DNA of 64,000 nucleotides, from contig NZ_CP130749.1 of the NCBI RefSeq assembly GCF_030563405.1, forward strand, positions 310,001-374,000, read 5' to 3'. Under the pieces are notes generated by a model. It was given only the letters and a program-made list of their open reading frames with translations, ran no database searches and was not told the DNA's origin. The translations under genes were made by a program, and so were the position numbers. The stretch comes from Vibrio sp. SNU_ST1. GTDB taxonomy: Bacteria > Pseudomonadota > Gammaproteobacteria > Enterobacterales > Vibrionaceae. Shown one piece after another: positions 53,713 through 63,060 of the stretch. Positions within the stretch are counted from its first letter, which is position 1. Every line of letters begins with the position of its first letter.

Positions 53713-54740
53713 AACATCGGTTAGTTAATTGGCCTGCAGTGGTGCTCATTTTTGTTGGAATGCTACTTAGCTTTTATTCTTGTGTCACTCTGGCGACTAG
53801 TGTTCAACCTTCAGGTAGTGAAAGCGCAAGCCAAGTGGCCACTGTTGTTGAACAGCGTGAGCAATTGCTCGCGGAGTACTCTCAAAATGAAGCTCTACCC
53901 ATAGAACAACGTGCCGCAGCGACCGTGAATTTAGGGATGTATTATGGCCCGAATGCGGTTATTGCCGTTGCTAGAGCGTCGCGTTCTGAACATCCACAAA
54001 TGCGCTTGGCAGCAATACAAGCCGCAGAACAGTGGCAGGGTAAAGCTAAGTGGGATGTAGTCTCCCCGTTACTCGATGATGTCGACCGTGATATAGAGGC
54101 TCAAGCAGTTCGTACGCTGATCGTTCTTTGGCCGCAGTTGTCTGGGGAATATCTCGATCGTTTAGAACCAGCCATTGATAGACACTTAACCTTACTATCC
54201 AATGATCTTAATGGCGACTTAGAGCGAGCTTGGCTTTATACCTTACAAGGCAAATTTCCAGAGGCTGAGCTGATCTACTCAGATCAATTTAAAAATCATA
54301 AAGAACCTAGGGTTGCCATAGCTTACGCAGAGTATTTGAAAGGCATTGATGACGATGAACAAGCTCAGCATGTTTTAACGCAGACGTTGGTTGAGTTTCC
54401 TGAATCGGCGGCACTGCACTATAGCCTTGGTTTGTCTTACTTGCGAACTGGGGAAAGCGTGAAGGCGCTACGTCGCCTGAGAAATGCATATGAACTTGAA
54501 TCGATGAACGGTTCTTATGGATACACTTATGCGACTTTAGCGCGAGAGCATGATGCTGAGACTGCGATTACTGTCTATCGAGCTATCTATCAAAATCATG
54601 CTCAACTAGCCTATCTCTATGCTTTGTGCGACACCTTATTAGTTGCAGGACAAGACGCGAACCTGTGTCTTGCTGAACTTGAATCTGTCGCACCTCTAGA
54701 TGTTGTGTCAAAACTTAAACAACTCTATCTGCCAAATTAA
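53709..54740 (+). CDS. Membrane-anchored HEAT/TPR-repeat protein
   Basis: A 343-residue protein with one N-terminal helix (about 8-27), HEAT-like repeats with HPQMRLAAIQAAEQW and IEAQAVRTLIVLWPQL (about 75-135), and TPR-like repeats (RAWLYTLQGKFPEAELIYSDQ, ALHYSLGLSYLRTGESVKAL). Probably a periplasmic scaffold. Between the unknown secreted protein and MoxR. Confidence 0.72.
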   Translation: MKHRLVNWPAVVLIFVGMLLSFYSCVTLATSVQPSGSESASQVATVVEQREQLLAEYSQNEALPIEQRAAATVNLGMYYGPNAVIAVARASRSEHPQMRLAAIQAAEQWQGKAKWDVVSPLLDDVDRDIEAQAVRTLIVLWPQLSGEYLDRLEPAIDRHLTLLSNDLNGDLERAWLYTLQGKFPEAELIYSDQFKNHKEPRVAIAYAEYLKGIDDDEQAQHVLTQTLVEFPESAALHYSLGLSYLRTGESVKALRRLRNAYELESMNGSYGYTYATLAREHDAETAITVYRAIYQNHAQLAYLYALCDTLLVAGQDANLCLAELESVAPLDVVSKLKQLYLPN

Positions 54741-54803
54741 ATCAACGCTGATATCCCTATTCAGGTACTACAGCTTATTTAGGTAGCTTTACAAGGTAAC
54801 GTT

Positions 54804-55832
54804 ATGTCTACAGATACTCGTGCAGCCATTTGTCAGTTAATTGAACAGACGAACCAATCCATTATAGGTCAAGCTCATGTTACACAATCAATGATGATCG
54901 CGTTGTTGTCGGGTGGGCATATTTTATTGGAAGGGCTTCCTGGAACGGCGAAAACTCGTGCTGCAAAAATATTGGCGGAACAATTGAATATGGCTTTTAG
55001 CCGTGTGCAATTCACGCCCGATCTACTTCCTTCAGATGTCACTGGCACGCAGATTTATCATCAAGAGCAGTCGAAGCTGACATTTCAGCCGGGCCCTATT
55101 TTTAGTTCTATGGTATTGGCCGATGAAATAAACCGAGCACCAGCCAAAGTTCAAGCAGCACTATTAGAAGCGATGGCTGAAGGTACAGTGACGGTTGCGG
55201 GTGAAACCATGTCATTGCCAGAACCTTTCTTAGTGATAGCAACGCAAAATCCCGTTGAACAAGAGGGCACCTATCCGCTACCAGAAGCGCAGATGGATCG
55301 CTTCATGATGAAAGTGAATGTTGACTATCCAGACCGAGACTCTGAAATGTTGATTATTGATTTAGTGCGTCAGGAAGAACTCGCAGTAATGGATGAGGAA
55401 GTGAGCAAGAGTATGGGTACAGGAACGTTACAACAGGAACAAAATGAATTGCTAGCTGCGGCATTTGAAGGCGGTGTTGAGCACATTGCAGCTGGTAAGG
55501 AGGCGGTAAAGCGTATCCATACCTCGCAGCCCATTAAGCAATATATTGTGGATCTTGTTATGGCAACGCGCTTCCCACATTTGTACCCGGATTCAAATTT
55601 AGATAAGTGGATTGAAGTTGGCGTAAGTCCTCGCGCATCGATCGCACTAGACAAATGCAGCCGTGCTCATGCTTGGTTAGCGGGGCGTGATTATGTGACT
55701 CCAGATGACGTGAGAACGGTCGTGGTTTCGGTATTAGGTCATCGTATTACTCCAAGCTTCGATGCTTTGTCGAATTCGGTGAGCGCAGAAAAAATTGTTG
55801 ATGAGCTGCTGCTCAATGTGCCTCTCTCTTAG
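54804..55832 (+). CDS. MoxR-family AAA+ ATPase
   Basis: A 342-residue AAA+ protein. Walker A GLPGTAKT, Walker B VLADEINRAPAKVQAALLEAM, and sensor 1 FLVIATQNPVEQEGTYPLPEAQMDRF, the typical MoxR run. MoxR proteins act as chaperones with VWA proteins. Heads the part of the operon with DUF58 and the Bat proteins. Confidence 0.92.
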   Translation: MSTDTRAAICQLIEQTNQSIIGQAHVTQSMMIALLSGGHILLEGLPGTAKTRAAKILAEQLNMAFSRVQFTPDLLPSDVTGTQIYHQEQSKLTFQPGPIFSSMVLADEINRAPAKVQAALLEAMAEGTVTVAGETMSLPEPFLVIATQNPVEQEGTYPLPEAQMDRFMMKVNVDYPDRDSEMLIIDLVRQEELAVMDEEVSKSMGTGTLQQEQNELLAAAFEGGVEHIAAGKEAVKRIHTSQPIKQYIVDLVMATRFPHLYPDSNLDKWIEVGVSPRASIALDKCSRAHAWLAGRDYVTPDDVRTVVVSVLGHRITPSFDALSNSVSAEKIVDELLLNVPLS

Positions 55833-55843
55833 GGAACCTTGTT

Positions 55844-56788
55844 ATGAATGTGTCCGATGACGTAAGGGTTGTTAGTTCATTTGAATCTCTGATGGCGACA
55901 AAGTTGAAGTCGACAGGTTTCTCGTTGCCACCCATTGCCAAAAGTCGTTCTCGACAAGCCGGTAACCACTTGTCTCGTTACCGTGGCAGAGGGCTTAACT
56001 TTGAAGAGTTTCGACACTATCAAATGGGTGATGATATTCGCAGTATTGACTGGAATGTCACACAGAGAATGCTTGAACCTTATGTCAGGGTTCAAAGTGA
56101 AGAAAAAGATCTGCCGGTGGTGTTGCTCGTCGATCAACGCAGTAGCATGTTCTTTTCATCGGTCGATACCATGAAATCGGTGGCGGCAGCTCAAGTTGCT
56201 GCTTGCTGTGCTTGGAAAGTATTAAAAGACAGTGATCGCATTGGAGCGTTAATCTTTTCAAATGAGCAGCTGTACTGGCATAAACCACAACGTCATTCAG
56301 CACATGTAGCACGAATTCTTCAGTCTCTGGCACTAGCTAATCAAGATTTGTCTCGTGCAGAACAGAAAAGTAAAGAAGTCGCAGGTTCAGGGTTATCTGA
56401 TGCTTTGACTAAGCTAACGCAGCAAAAGTTAAAAGGTTGTTTGATCGTGATGATCAGCGACTTCAATGATGCGACAGAACAAGATGTTCAACGAATTAAA
56501 TGGTTAAAGCAGCACAATGATTTGATGGGCATTGCGGTCAACGATCCTATGGAACTTGAACTTCAATTTTCTCAACCGATTCATATCAGTGATGGTGAGT
56601 GGCAGCTATTGGCTGATACATCATTGAACGAGAAACTTCATCGATACAACCAAGTAACCAAGCAGGGCTACCAAGATATCCATCAGTTATTGAGTGCTGA
56701 TAGGGTTGATGTGGTTAGATTAGACACGTCTGGGAATCACATCTCTGATTTTATTCAAAAGATGAGTGGGGGCTACCGTGTCCGATAA
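55844..56788 (+). CDS. DUF58 protein with VWA-like domain
   Basis: A 314-residue protein with the DUF58 hallmark LNFEEFRHYQMGDDIRSIDWNVTQR. The VWA-like metal site reads VDQRSSMF rather than DxSxS, as often in this family. The usual MoxR partner. Eleven bases after moxR. Confidence 0.88.
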   Translation: MNVSDDVRVVSSFESLMATKLKSTGFSLPPIAKSRSRQAGNHLSRYRGRGLNFEEFRHYQMGDDIRSIDWNVTQRMLEPYVRVQSEEKDLPVVLLVDQRSSMFFSSVDTMKSVAAAQVAACCAWKVLKDSDRIGALIFSNEQLYWHKPQRHSAHVARILQSLALANQDLSRAEQKSKEVAGSGLSDALTKLTQQKLKGCLIVMISDFNDATEQDVQRIKWLKQHNDLMGIAVNDPMELELQFSQPIHISDGEWQLLADTSLNEKLHRYNQVTKQGYQDIHQLLSADRVDVVRLDTSGNHISDFIQKMSGGYRVR

Positions 56789-57290
56789 TCGAATTTTACT
56801 TAAAGGTTTTATCGATCCGGCCTCTACTGTTGATGTCAGCTGGTTACCAACAACAATTGGTTGGAAAGTCACCTTTATTCTGATCTTAGTGCTGGGGGCT
56901 TGGAAATCGTTCCACCTTTTTCAATCCTACAAAGCGAACAAATATCGTCGTATAGCAATAAAAGCGATCAGTAGAAATAAACAAGACACCATTAATGATC
57001 AGTTCTTGCAGCAAGAGTTGCAAAGAATAAACAGCGTGTTGAAACAAGTGGCTTGTTGCTCGTTCCCTGGAAGTAAGGTTGCGATGCTCAGTGGCAATGA
57101 GTGGAGTGAGTTCCTAACTGTTTCTTCACCGAACCCCATTTTTGACCGACCGATTTTGTTGCAATGGCAGCAAGATATCTACAAGCCCGCATCAGATTAT
57201 GGTTGGACCGAAGGTGAATTAAGTCAGGTTCGTTTAAGTGCTATTGCGTGGGTAAAAGGCCATGTGAGAGGTTCTGATGGTCGAGTTTGA
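56778..57290 (+). CDS. DUF4381-like membrane protein of the Bat operon
   Basis: A 170-residue protein with one membrane helix (about 30-48) and a cytosolic or periplasmic tail. Placement between the DUF58 and BatA genes, and the helix with the following LQQELQRINSVLKQ, fit DUF4381. GTG at 56778 (after GTGGGGG) is preferred to the further GTG at 56766. Overlaps the previous gene by 11 bases. Confidence 0.7.
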   Translation: MSDNRILLKGFIDPASTVDVSWLPTTIGWKVTFILILVLGAWKSFHLFQSYKANKYRRIAIKAISRNKQDTINDQFLQQELQRINSVLKQVACCSFPGSKVAMLSGNEWSEFLTVSSPNPIFDRPILLQWQQDIYKPASDYGWTEGELSQVRLSAIAWVKGHVRGSDGRV

Positions 57291-58398
57291 ATACCTTTGG
57301 GTCTTTGCTTTATTGCCCTTGCCGATTCTTATCTACTGTTTTGTACCGAGTCATCAAACCCCTCAAATTGCCTTGAAAGTCCCTTTTTTTGATGCGCTGG
57401 CATCAAGTTTAGGTCTGAGTGCAGAGAAAGGATCAAACCAGATTAAGGCGGGTATTTGGCAACGTTCTTCCCTGATTTTAGGTTGGCTTTTAGTCGTGTT
57501 GGCAGCAGCGAAGCCTGTTTGGCTAGGGCCTGAGGAGACCAGAGAGCTCGCTGGACGTGATGTGATGATTGTTCTGGATTTGTCGGACTCTATGGCAACG
57601 GACGATTTCTCTAATCGTGCAGGTAATCAAGTGACTCGTTTGGTGGCCTCAAAAGAGGTGTTGGACACGTTCAGTCAAAAGCGAAGTGGCGACCGACTCG
57701 GCCTGATAGTCTTCGGTGATTCTGCTTTTTTACAATCGCCCTTTACGGCTGATCACACCGCATGGTTAGCGCTGTTAAATGAAACCGAGCCTGCAATGGC
57801 AGGGCAAAGTACCCATTTAGGTGATGCAATTGGACTCGGTATTAAGACATTTCTTTCCGAGAATCAGATAGACAAGCAAGAGCAGTCATCCGACTTACAT
57901 AGCACTCAACCTGATCAGCTTTCTTCTGAAAACCTTGCTCCTGAAAAACATGAGCACGACAGCCTTACTCACGAACACCTTAATCGAGAGCACTTGATGA
58001 TTGTGCTTACCGATGGCAATGATACCGACAGCTTAGTGCCGCCGATTGATGCCGCGAAAGTGGCTGCTGCGCACAATATTAAAATTCATCTTGTGGCAGT
58101 GGGGAACCCTAACACTTCAGGTGAGCAAGCGGTTGATATGGAAGTCATTGATACTGTAGCCAAGTTAACGGGAGGACAGAGCTTTCTAGCGATGTCACCT
58201 ACTGAACTGGATAACGTATACGACACAATCAATGAACTCGAGCCTAGTGTGTTTGAAAGCTACCGTTACCAGCCGAAACAAAGCCTTCACTATGTGCCTT
58301 TGCTGATCGCCTTCATTTATCACTTAGTGTTTATGGTAGTTCGCTCTATTTTGCGATTTCGTATCAAGCCTGAGATTCTAAAATCGAGGGCTTCATGA
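57277..58398 (+). CDS. batA: BatA-like VWA membrane protein
   Basis: A 373-residue protein with N- and C-terminal membrane helices around a VWA domain. The metal site is DLSDS in VMIVLDLSDSMATDD, with the later TDGNDTDS. An insert with many histidines, serines and glutamates (about 205-240: EKHEHDSLTHEHLNREH) looks unlike other BatA proteins and could bind metal. Overlaps its neighbours. Confidence 0.85.
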   Translation: MVEFEYLWVFALLPLPILIYCFVPSHQTPQIALKVPFFDALASSLGLSAEKGSNQIKAGIWQRSSLILGWLLVVLAAAKPVWLGPEETRELAGRDVMIVLDLSDSMATDDFSNRAGNQVTRLVASKEVLDTFSQKRSGDRLGLIVFGDSAFLQSPFTADHTAWLALLNETEPAMAGQSTHLGDAIGLGIKTFLSENQIDKQEQSSDLHSTQPDQLSSENLAPEKHEHDSLTHEHLNREHLMIVLTDGNDTDSLVPPIDAAKVAAAHNIKIHLVAVGNPNTSGEQAVDMEVIDTVAKLTGGQSFLAMSPTELDNVYDTINELEPSVFESYRYQPKQSLHYVPLLIAFIYHLVFMVVRSILRFRIKPEILKSRAS

Positions 58399-59990
58399 TG
58401 GGAAACTTTCACTTTATTCGCCCTGAATGGCTATTGTTAATCGTGCCACTTGCCGGGGTGCTGCTCATGAACTGGCGCCGAAGCCAAAAGCAGCATTCGT
58501 GGGTAACCCATTTGCCCAAGCACTTGTCTGATGCTTTACGTGTCGGTGAGTCGTCTCGTGTTAAACACCTTCCGATCTTTTTGCTCAGTGTCATCTGCTT
58601 GATCGCGATAGTGATTGCTTCTGGGCCAAGTTGGTATCGTCAGTCCTCGCCTTTTGCAGAAGACACTACGCCATTGGTGATTGTGCTCGATGTCTCTGAG
58701 TCGATGCTACAAAAGGATGTTGCGCCAAGTCGTCTGTTTAGAGCAAAGCAAAAAATAGCCGAGCTTATTGATCTGCAAGGTAAAGGGAAAACAGCGTTAG
58801 TCGTCTACTCGGGTACCGCCCATTTAGCTATGCCTTTAACGCAAGACGTTGCGGTGTTTAAGCCTTTACTAGAGGCCATTCATCCCGAAGTAATGCCAAG
58901 AGAGGGGAAGTTTGCGGAATATACCCTGCCTATCATCAACAAATTGGTATCTGAAACGGACAATGCAACGGTATTGCTGGTGACCGATGCCGTTAATCAA
59001 CTGGCTTACCGTGAGTATCAAGGTTATTTCAAGGAAAAAGGCTATCAACTGCTGGTTTATGGTGTTGGCAATCAAGACGTTCCATCTCCGTTACCTATGG
59101 AAATTGAAACTCTATCGAAATTAGCCAGCTCGGTGCATGGTGATTTCGTTGCTTTTACTCAAGATGACCAAGATATACAAAACCTTAATGGGAAAATAAC
59201 GTCTTTTGCTGAACTATCAGCAGACCAAGCTGAACCTTGGTTTGATGCCAGTTACCCTCTGGTGTGGCTGGTGCTAGTGCCGTATTTATTATGGTTTAGA
59301 AAAGGTTGGTTGGTTCAGTGGTGCGTTGTGGTTTCTCTGTTTTATAGCGCGACTTACAGCCCTAATTTATACGCAGCAGAGTTTTCGTTGGTCGATATTT
59401 GGCTGACTAAAGATCAGCAGAGCGCTCTGTATTATCAAGATCAAGAATACCAACAAGCCGCGCAAATCTTTGAAAATGAGTACTGGAAAGCAACGGCCTA
59501 TTACCAAGCTGGCGAATACGAAGTGGCACAACAATTCTACATGCGCAGTGATACCTTACAGGGGCAATTAGGTGCGGCGGCTTCATTGGCGAATCAAAAA
59601 GAGTTTGTTGCGGCAAGGTCTTTGTATCGAGAGATCTTGAATCAATACCCTGACAATCAAGAAGCTCTTCATAACTTAAAGATTGTTGAAGATGTGATTG
59701 CTTATATTGATAGTTTTACCAAGGAACAATCGAAAAGCAATGAACGTCAGGTGAGCCGAGAAAATGGGGATAAGCCAAAACGCTCTGATGGTGTAAAGCA
59801 GCAAGTAGAACAAGATCAAGTGATTCAAGAAGTCTTATCCGCTGAACAAGTCTTGAGTGATCCTGGCGCCAACGAAAAATGGATGAAGCGAGTTCAGAGT
59901 GATCTATCGAGCTTTATCTCAACCAAGTTTGCATTGCAGTATCAACAAGGGGCGGCTAATCAAACGGAGTGGAAAGATGAAGCTAAGTAG
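58395..59990 (+). CDS. batB: BatB-like VWA protein with C-terminal TPR
   Basis: A 531-residue protein. VWA domain with DVSES in VIVLDVSESMLQKDV and TDAVNQ (about 90-270), membrane helices at the N-terminus and about 295-325, then a TPR region (ALYYQDQEYQQAAQIFENEY and AAASLANQKEFVAARSLYRE) as in BatB-BatC fusions. Overlaps batA by ATGA. Confidence 0.87.
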   Translation: MMGNFHFIRPEWLLLIVPLAGVLLMNWRRSQKQHSWVTHLPKHLSDALRVGESSRVKHLPIFLLSVICLIAIVIASGPSWYRQSSPFAEDTTPLVIVLDVSESMLQKDVAPSRLFRAKQKIAELIDLQGKGKTALVVYSGTAHLAMPLTQDVAVFKPLLEAIHPEVMPREGKFAEYTLPIINKLVSETDNATVLLVTDAVNQLAYREYQGYFKEKGYQLLVYGVGNQDVPSPLPMEIETLSKLASSVHGDFVAFTQDDQDIQNLNGKITSFAELSADQAEPWFDASYPLVWLVLVPYLLWFRKGWLVQWCVVVSLFYSATYSPNLYAAEFSLVDIWLTKDQQSALYYQDQEYQQAAQIFENEYWKATAYYQAGEYEVAQQFYMRSDTLQGQLGAAASLANQKEFVAARSLYREILNQYPDNQEALHNLKIVEDVIAYIDSFTKEQSKSNERQVSRENGDKPKRSDGVKQQVEQDQVIQEVLSAEQVLSDPGANEKWMKRVQSDLSSFISTKFALQYQQGAANQTEWKDEAK

Positions 59991-61293
59991 GCTATTTCGG
60001 CTTTTGTGTTTGGTTATTAGCTTAATGAGTCATTTTGCTTATAGTCAGCTCTCAGCTTACAGTCAAACTACTGTTCATAGCTCAGATCCTGTTTATAACC
60101 AGCAGCTAGCTTCGCTCTATGATCAAGGCAGTGTGAGGCTTAACGTGTGGTTGAGTCACGTCAGTTCGGATATTGCCGTGCATGAGCAGGTCGTTCTCAA
60201 TATCGAAGTGATGACAGACACATGGTTCACCAAAGGCACCAAGGTGCATCGTGTCGAGGTTGCTAATGCGGTCGTATTGCCAATGAGTTCTTTTGCTGTG
60301 AACTCCACAGAACGTATTGAAGCGAAAGTGTTCTCCAAACAACTCTGGGAAATTGTGCTTTACCCATTACAGAGTGGAGAGTATCAAGTCCCCCCCGTTA
60401 CGCTTGAGATTGGCGTAAAGCAGGGCAGTAATAATGTTGTTGGGGTGGTGATGACGAAGGCTCTGTCTTTCAATGCTCATAAGCCTTCCGCCAATATGAC
60501 GTCTGATCAGAGATGGTTAACAGGTACTGAAGCTAATCTAAAAGAAAAATGGATGCTTGTCTCTCAAAATAGGAGTTCACAGGGCTTAGAAGAACAGCTC
60601 AGGGTGGGTGACGCCATTACCCGTGAAATAACATTATCTGCACACGACACTATCAGCGCACTTTTGCCGGAAATCACGACACTCCCTGAAACCTTAACGA
60701 GTCAATTTTTGGTATATCCTGAGTCAACTCAGTATCGAGATGATGAGCAAAGGGGTGTGCGTCAGGCTCAAAGATTAGAGAGGGTGACTTATATAGTAAA
60801 CAAGGCTGGTCGGGTTACGCTTCCTGCAGCCAGTGTGTTTTGGTGGGATTCTGAGTCTCAGCAGCAAAGCACTCTTTTCTTGCCAGAGCGAAGTTGGCAA
60901 GTGTCGCACACTTTCGCTTCCTTTGTGGAACAGTACAAGGTGTTACTGGGCGGGTTCGCTGTCATTGTTGTTGTGATATTGAGTACTGCACTGTTGTTCC
61001 GCTATGTTAAAACAAAGCCTAAAAGCAAATGGCTTTGTATAGCTCAAGCTATCTATAAGAAAGATATACCTTTGTTCGAGAGTTCGATTTATCTGGTTTT
61101 ACTTGAGCATTTTCAGTCTAGAGTGCTAACGCCAAGAGTAGAAACGGTCGAAGGTATTGAGATGATATGGCAAAGATATAAGGAAAGCCCTGAGCATAAA
61201 AAATTACGAGAGTATGAATGTTCTCGATTAGCTTTGCTAAAAGTACTGATAGCCTTCCTTTTGTCTGCTCAATCGGGTGGATTAAACCGTTAG
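59977..61293 (+). CDS. batD: BatD-like oxygen-tolerance family protein
   Basis: A 438-residue membrane protein. A signal peptide (MKLSRLFRLLCLVISLMSHF) is followed by a beta-rich periplasmic region with SSDIAVHEQVVLNIEVMTDTWF, the start of BatD domains, and VGDAITREITLSAHDTISALLP, and by one membrane helix (about 322-345) near the C-terminal part. ATG 59977 (after GGAAAG) overlaps batB by 14 bases; the longer frame is not needed. Last gene of the operon; its stop overlaps that of the convergent urea transporter. Confidence 0.82.
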   Translation: MKLSRLFRLLCLVISLMSHFAYSQLSAYSQTTVHSSDPVYNQQLASLYDQGSVRLNVWLSHVSSDIAVHEQVVLNIEVMTDTWFTKGTKVHRVEVANAVVLPMSSFAVNSTERIEAKVFSKQLWEIVLYPLQSGEYQVPPVTLEIGVKQGSNNVVGVVMTKALSFNAHKPSANMTSDQRWLTGTEANLKEKWMLVSQNRSSQGLEEQLRVGDAITREITLSAHDTISALLPEITTLPETLTSQFLVYPESTQYRDDEQRGVRQAQRLERVTYIVNKAGRVTLPAASVFWWDSESQQQSTLFLPERSWQVSHTFASFVEQYKVLLGGFAVIVVVILSTALLFRYVKTKPKSKWLCIAQAIYKKDIPLFESSIYLVLLEHFQSRVLTPRVETVEGIEMIWQRYKESPEHKKLREYECSRLALLKVLIAFLLSAQSGGLNR

Positions 61294-62228
61294 CTGGTAA
61301 CACGACTGTTTCTCATCAACTCAGACAGATAGACAACCCCCCAAGTACTCAAAATAAAAGGAGCCGTCAGCGGCAGTAGTGACAGCTCGTGAAAACCAAG
61401 TGTGACAAGGCAGCTCAACAGTATGCCTAATAGGATTAACGGCCAAGGGATTCGCGGATAGAGCACAAGTCCTAGAGTGGCAAGAATGGCGTTGTACCCG
61501 TAAAGACCTTGGGCTATCAGTTCATCAGGAGCACCAATAAAATTGCTAAATAGGGTGCTGATTACCACAGCAAGCGAAACCCAAATGGCATGCTTAATAT
61601 TGTTGAGTGCGATGGCAACCAAGATGACTAGACCCGATAGTGCATTATCGATAAAGCTGACTTGGCTGATCCCTTTCAATAATGGGAGCACCGCTGTTGG
61701 TAAGCTAAACCACGAATCTGCCTCAAGACTGATTAGTGGCATAAGCGGGGAGTCAGGTGCCGAAAATGCCGATAGATCCAAGGCTGATTGGATAGCATAA
61801 ATCAGCCAACTGGTGAGGATAAAGGCACTAGTGTAACCGCGATATTTCTTAAAACTGAATACGATGCGGGCAATAGGTACTGTGAGTAATGCGCCTAACA
61901 TTGTCACTATAACCAAAAATGGGGTGACACCAAAAAAGTTACCGATAAATAAACCAACTAAAGCGCCATTTAACGCATACATACCGCTATCAATATTGTC
62001 ATCTGACTTGTTGGTGTTGGTGTTGGTGTTGGTGTTGTACATATATCTATAGAAGGCCAATGCATAGCTGCAACAGGTGCCAAGCAAGGTAAGAAAAGCC
62101 AGTGCAAGTGACTCAATAGAAATGGCAAGCAATAGTAGAAGCGACGTCATGACCGACGGAGTGAAATAGACTTGCCCAATGCCATTGAGCAAGCCTTGAA
62201 ATGGTGGGATATCCTTATTCGTTCTCAT
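61290..62228 (-). CDS. Urea transporter, UT family
   Basis: A 312-residue membrane protein with about ten helices in two repeats. The signatures GMYALNGALVGLFIGNFFG and GLYGYNAILATLGL are those of the UT family; the start LLNGIGQVYFTPSVMTSLLLL agrees. In the loop after helix 2 there is an Asn-Thr run (NTNTNTNTNK) encoded by a hexanucleotide repeat, which is odd for the family. No urease genes nearby. Convergent with batD, overlapping by four bases. Confidence 0.85.
   Translation of the reverse strand: MRTNKDIPPFQGLLNGIGQVYFTPSVMTSLLLLLAISIESLALAFLTLLGTCCSYALAFYRYMYNTNTNTNTNKSDDNIDSGMYALNGALVGLFIGNFFGVTPFLVIVTMLGALLTVPIARIVFSFKKYRGYTSAFILTSWLIYAIQSALDLSAFSAPDSPLMPLISLEADSWFSLPTAVLPLLKGISQVSFIDNALSGLVILVAIALNNIKHAIWVSLAVVISTLFSNFIGAPDELIAQGLYGYNAILATLGLVLYPRIPWPLILLGILLSCLVTLGFHELSLLPLTAPFILSTWGVVYLSELMRNSRVTS
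62011..62037. repeat. In-frame hexanucleotide repeat in the urea transporter gene
   Basis: TTGGTG four and a half times; codes Asn-Thr repeats on the minus strand. A change in copy number keeps the frame and alters the length of a loop. Confidence 0.9.
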
Positions 62229-62310
62229 CGTCTGACTACATTATTTTGCTATGTTGAATCTTTGTAGCTCAGATTGTATGCAATTTTATTAAGTTGACCA
62301 TCTTTGTGTA

Positions 62311-62970
62311 TCAATTCTGATACCAGCGCTCACCATAGGCTCGTTGGTAATCTGGTGTTTCAATGATGCCTTCTTGCTCTGGAACGGTTTCTAATGGCCC
62401 AACGACCGTTCGATAAGGTAATACGCCAGCCCATACTGGGATATCCATATCAGCTTTATCATCATTCACTCCATGTTTACCAATCTTCACGGATGCTTCT
62501 GTTAAAGGGATCGCCAATAGCTCGGTGGCGGTGAGCTCTTTCTCATTACTGAGCCTGACTTCGTCGGTTCTTCCCGGCGCGATTTGCTCAATGAAGATGT
62601 TCAATAAACGATCTTTTTCTTGGTTGTCCTCGATGACTGAAAATGACCCCAATACCACAGCAGAACGATAATGCGCACTGTGATGAAATGCAGAACGAGC
62701 CAACACCCAACCATCGAACAAAGTGAACGTTAAACAGGTTGGGTCCCCCTTCTTCAGGCCTCTCAATAAGCGACTGTTTTTGGCCCCATGAATGTAGACC
62801 ATGTTATCCACTCGCCATGCGAGCATCGGGATAACCATTGGGCCTTGTTCGCCTTGCAGTGCAATGTGTGCGATTAAGCTTTCGTCGATGATTTGATGCA
62901 GTTTCTCTTGTTCAAATACGGCTTTGTGAGCCCCTTTTTTAATCGTGGTTCTTTTCGTGTTAGATAACAT
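62311..62970 (-). CDS. PNPOx-like FMN-binding family protein
   Basis: A 219-residue split-barrel protein of the pyridoxamine-5'-phosphate-oxidase-like/NimA-type group: VIPMLAWRVDNMVYIHGAKNSRLLRGLKKGDPTCLTFTLFDGWVLARSAFHHSAHYRSAVVLG pattern (residues about 45-108), with the His pair usual there. AAGGAG before ATG 62970. Divergent from a MocR regulator, a pairing seen in many bacteria. Exact reaction unknown. Confidence 0.82.
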   Translation of the reverse strand: MLSNTKRTTIKKGAHKAVFEQEKLHQIIDESLIAHIALQGEQGPMVIPMLAWRVDNMVYIHGAKNSRLLRGLKKGDPTCLTFTLFDGWVLARSAFHHSAHYRSAVVLGSFSVIEDNQEKDRLLNIFIEQIAPGRTDEVRLSNEKELTATELLAIPLTEASVKIGKHGVNDDKADMDIPVWAGVLPYRTVVGPLETVPEQEGIIETPDYQRAYGERWYQN

Positions 62971-63014
62971 AATCGCTCCTTAATCATTGCCTTTTGATTA
63001 ATGTAGCGATTAAC

Positions 63015-63034
63015 TGGTCTATTAAATAGAGCCA
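63015..63034. promoter_or_regulatory. MocR operator candidate
   Basis: TGGTCTATT (63015-63023) and AATAGAGCCA (63025-63034) form an inverted repeat with one bulge, centrally placed between the divergent genes and similar to the TGGTC-AT-rich-type sites known for MocR/PdxR proteins. Confidence 0.55.
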
Positions 63035-63060
63035 CTTTTAAACACTATTTGGATCCAGTT

